Shown piece after piece: positions 62,692 through 64,000 of a DNA stretch of 64,000 bases. Origin of the DNA: GCA-2733415 sp049614485 (GTDB taxonomy: Bacteria > Bacteroidota > Bacteroidia > Flavobacteriales > Flavobacteriaceae); the NCBI GenBank assembly GCA_049614485.1, contig JBMZDR010000003.1, positions 1 to 64,000 on the forward strand, given 5' to 3'. The notes beneath the pieces were generated by a model. That model had not been told where the DNA came from, searched no databases, and was given only the letters and a program-made list of their open reading frames with translations. The translations under genes and the position numbers were made by a program. Each line of letters starts with the position of its first letter. The stretch's first letter is position 1.

Positions 62692-63336
62692 ATGAAGATC
62701 TATAAGCTACTTTTAGTCTCGTTATTTTTTCCACTCTTCTTAATGAGCCAAGATATTGCAGTATTAAAATATAACGGAGGAGGTGATTGGTATGCAAACC
62801 CAACTGCTTTAACCAACTTAATTGCATTTTGTAATACTAAAATTAACACAACAATTGAAACAGAATACAAAACTGTAGAAGCCGGTAGTTTAGAAGTATT
62901 CCAATACCCTTTTATTCACATGACGGGACACGGAAACGTGTATTTTTCAGAAGAAGAAGCTGAAAATCTTAGAAATTATTTAGTATCTGGAGGCTTTTTA
63001 CATATTGATGATAATTATGGTATGGACACCTACATTAGAAAAGAACTTCGTAAAGTATTCCCCAATCAAGAGTTAATTGAGCTCCCTGCAACACATGCTA
63101 TTTTTAATACCGCTTACACATTTAATAATGGCTTACCTAAAATACACAAGCACGACAACAAAAGGCCACAAGCATTAGGGTATTTTCACAACGGAAGACT
63201 CGTTTGCCTATACACCACCGAATCTGATTTAGGTGATGGCTGGGAAAACCCAGAAATTCATAATGATCCTGAAGAAATTAGGCAAAAAGCTCTACAAATG
63301 GGAGCAAATATTATAAAATACGCTTTTAACAACTAA
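62692..63336 (+). CDS. DUF4159 exported protein
   Basis: The 214-residue protein has a signal peptide ending at MSQ (about 20) and a DUF4159 domain with a flavodoxin or glutamine-amidotransferase-like fold. Recognisable parts are YNGGGDWYANPTAL, YPFIHMTGHGNVYFSEEE, GGFLHIDDNYGMD and ATHAIFNTAYTFNNGLP. The family has no proven reaction. It starts three bases after rsmE, so it is co-translated. The N-terminal signal makes a periplasmic role likely. Confidence 0.88.
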   Translation: MKIYKLLLVSLFFPLFLMSQDIAVLKYNGGGDWYANPTALTNLIAFCNTKINTTIETEYKTVEAGSLEVFQYPFIHMTGHGNVYFSEEEAENLRNYLVSGGFLHIDDNYGMDTYIRKELRKVFPNQELIELPATHAIFNTAYTFNNGLPKIHKHDNKRPQALGYFHNGRLVCLYTTESDLGDGWENPEIHNDPEEIRQKALQMGANIIKYAFNN

Positions 63337-63346
63337 TCTATTTATA

Positions 63347-63850
63347 GTGACACAATTAACGCATTACACAACAGAATTTAAAAGCAAAACCTTTCCTATT
63401 ACCGTTTTATGTGAAAATGTAACAAACGCTCCAAATATAGGCTCGTTATTTAGAATATGCGATGCATTTGGTGTTGAGCAACTAATTTTTAGTGGCGAAC
63501 AGCTCCCTATTCCATCACGGAAAATGCAAAAAACTTCACGAGCAACTGAAAAATATGTCTCTTATAAAATCATTGATAACATATTAGACCACATTAACAT
63601 CCTAAAAAAAACACATTATATTATTGCTGTAGAAATTACCAACAAAAGCTCTGCAATTCAATTATTTAAACTAAAAACCGACAAGCCGATAGCACTGGTA
63701 ATAGGTAATGAAAATTTTGGCATATCAGACGCTATACTTGAACAAGCCAATGATGTTTTGCATATTGAAATGTTTGGAAAAAACTCCAGCATGAACGTTG
63801 TTCAAGCAGCTAATATTGCGTTATATGAATTAACTAAACAATTAGGTTAA
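63347..63850 (+). CDS. TrmH/SpoU family RNA methyltransferase
   Basis: This 167-residue SPOUT methyltransferase has CENVTNAPNIGSLFRICDAFG (motif 1), ALVIGNENFGIS (motif 2) and the knot end NSSMNVVQAANIALYEL (motif 3). It modifies a ribose or base in tRNA or rRNA, with SAM as donor. The short size and lack of an N-terminal RNA-binding domain match TrmL/TrmH-like minimal proteins. The start is GTG at 63347; no ATG fits. It lies ten bases after the DUF4159 gene. Confidence 0.9.
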   Translation: MTQLTHYTTEFKSKTFPITVLCENVTNAPNIGSLFRICDAFGVEQLIFSGEQLPIPSRKMQKTSRATEKYVSYKIIDNILDHINILKKTHYIIAVEITNKSSAIQLFKLKTDKPIALVIGNENFGISDAILEQANDVLHIEMFGKNSSMNVVQAANIALYELTKQLG

Positions 63851-63904
63851 AAATAATTACTATTTTTAAAACTCTCAAACCTATTAACCATTAAGAATTA
63901 CATA

Positions 63905-64000
63905 TTGAATTCATCACAAACTAAACACATCAGTAACGGCATACTTAGAGCATTAGGCATCATCGCAGGTATTGCTGTACTACTATTATTCTTATTTAAA
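63905..64000 (+). CDS. Membrane protein start, possibly AI-2E family permease, truncated by window edge
   Basis: Only 32 codons are visible. They start at TTG (63905-63907) and read NSSQTKHISNGILRALGIIA, followed by the first part of a hydrophobic helix. This resembles the N-terminus of AI-2E-type (PF01594) permeases of flavobacteria. The start codon is non-ATG, and no ATG lies close by. The gene continues past the window and the call rests on a short sequence. Confidence 0.45.
   Translation, partial: MNSSQTKHISNGILRALGIIAGIAVLLLFLFK

Noticed and set aside
1..64000. CRISPR array, prophage or insertion sequence
   Set aside because: No regularly spaced direct repeats, transposase, integrase or phage structural genes were seen in the window.

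Overview
The window is AT-rich chromosomal DNA from a member of the Bacteroidota, very probably a marine Flavobacteriaceae. Several signs support this. Secreted proteins carry C-terminal type IX secretion sorting domains. Menaquinone genes are present, as are bacillithiol synthesis (bshA), long NusB, PUR-type DUF3276 and cyclophilin-FKBP proteins. Many genes have a TAnnTTTG -7 promoter box and little Shine-Dalgarno signal. I cannot name the genus. Most of the window is housekeeping and envelope biology. No prophage, insertion sequence or CRISPR array was seen.

Layout. 1-2.3 kb: a truncated periplasmic-binding sensor-like gene, then menB-menA. 2.3-5.7 kb: three exported hydrolases (a C1B cysteine peptidase, a small HExxH protein, and a T9SS-sorted esterase with a PKD domain). 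5.8-7 kb: DUF3108 and a small membrane protein. 7-11.6 kb: an iron locus read leftwards (FMN-binding flavoprotein, four-helix membrane protein, feoA, feoB, and a 43-residue FeoB-associated protein), preceded by a porin. 11.7-20.3 kb: HMG-CoA lyase, a T9SS spondin-domain protein, pyrD, tesB, pepT, yajC, DUF1573, nusB and leucine dehydrogenase. 20.4-26 kb: ABC exporter, PUR protein, CsaA-like protein, thioredoxin-like protein, trhO and corA. 26.1-26.5 kb: two identical tRNA-Leu(UAA) genes and tRNA-Gly(GCC). 26.7-32.7 kb: cyclophilin-FKBP isomerase, DUF1624 acetyltransferase-like protein, PBP1A and lpd. 32.8-36.3 kb: an Lrp/AsnC regulator divergent from a flavin monooxygenase, a trans-sulfuration PLP enzyme and OsmC. 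36.4-43 kb: a PepSY-like protein, bshA, a GH3/beta-lactamase fusion and an exported coiled protein. 43-50.7 kb: an Hdr-like Fe-S pair, MCE, amidase, LptD and RidA. 50.7-55.7 kb: the pfkA-orphan-gapA-BadF kinase operon and a sodium symporter. 55.8-64 kb: TamB divergent from tsaD, parvulin, rsmE, DUF4159, trmH and the start of an AI-2E-type permease.

Functional links. The FMN-binding protein sits in a tightly coupled operon with the ferrous transporter, which suggests extracytoplasmic flavin-dependent ferric reduction feeding Feo. The Lrp-FMO-PLP-OsmC unit looks like a regulated sulfur-metabolism module. PBP1A, amidase, LptD, MCE, TamB and the NagZ-like fusion together cover envelope building and peptidoglycan turnover.

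Odd points worth checking. TamB and the DUF1624 protein have no ATG or GTG at their conserved N-termini. The class-2-like PyrD has a class-1-like catalytic Cys. The HdrB-like protein has Ser at three expected Cys positions of its first cluster site. All functional calls come from reading the sequence by eye, with no database search.
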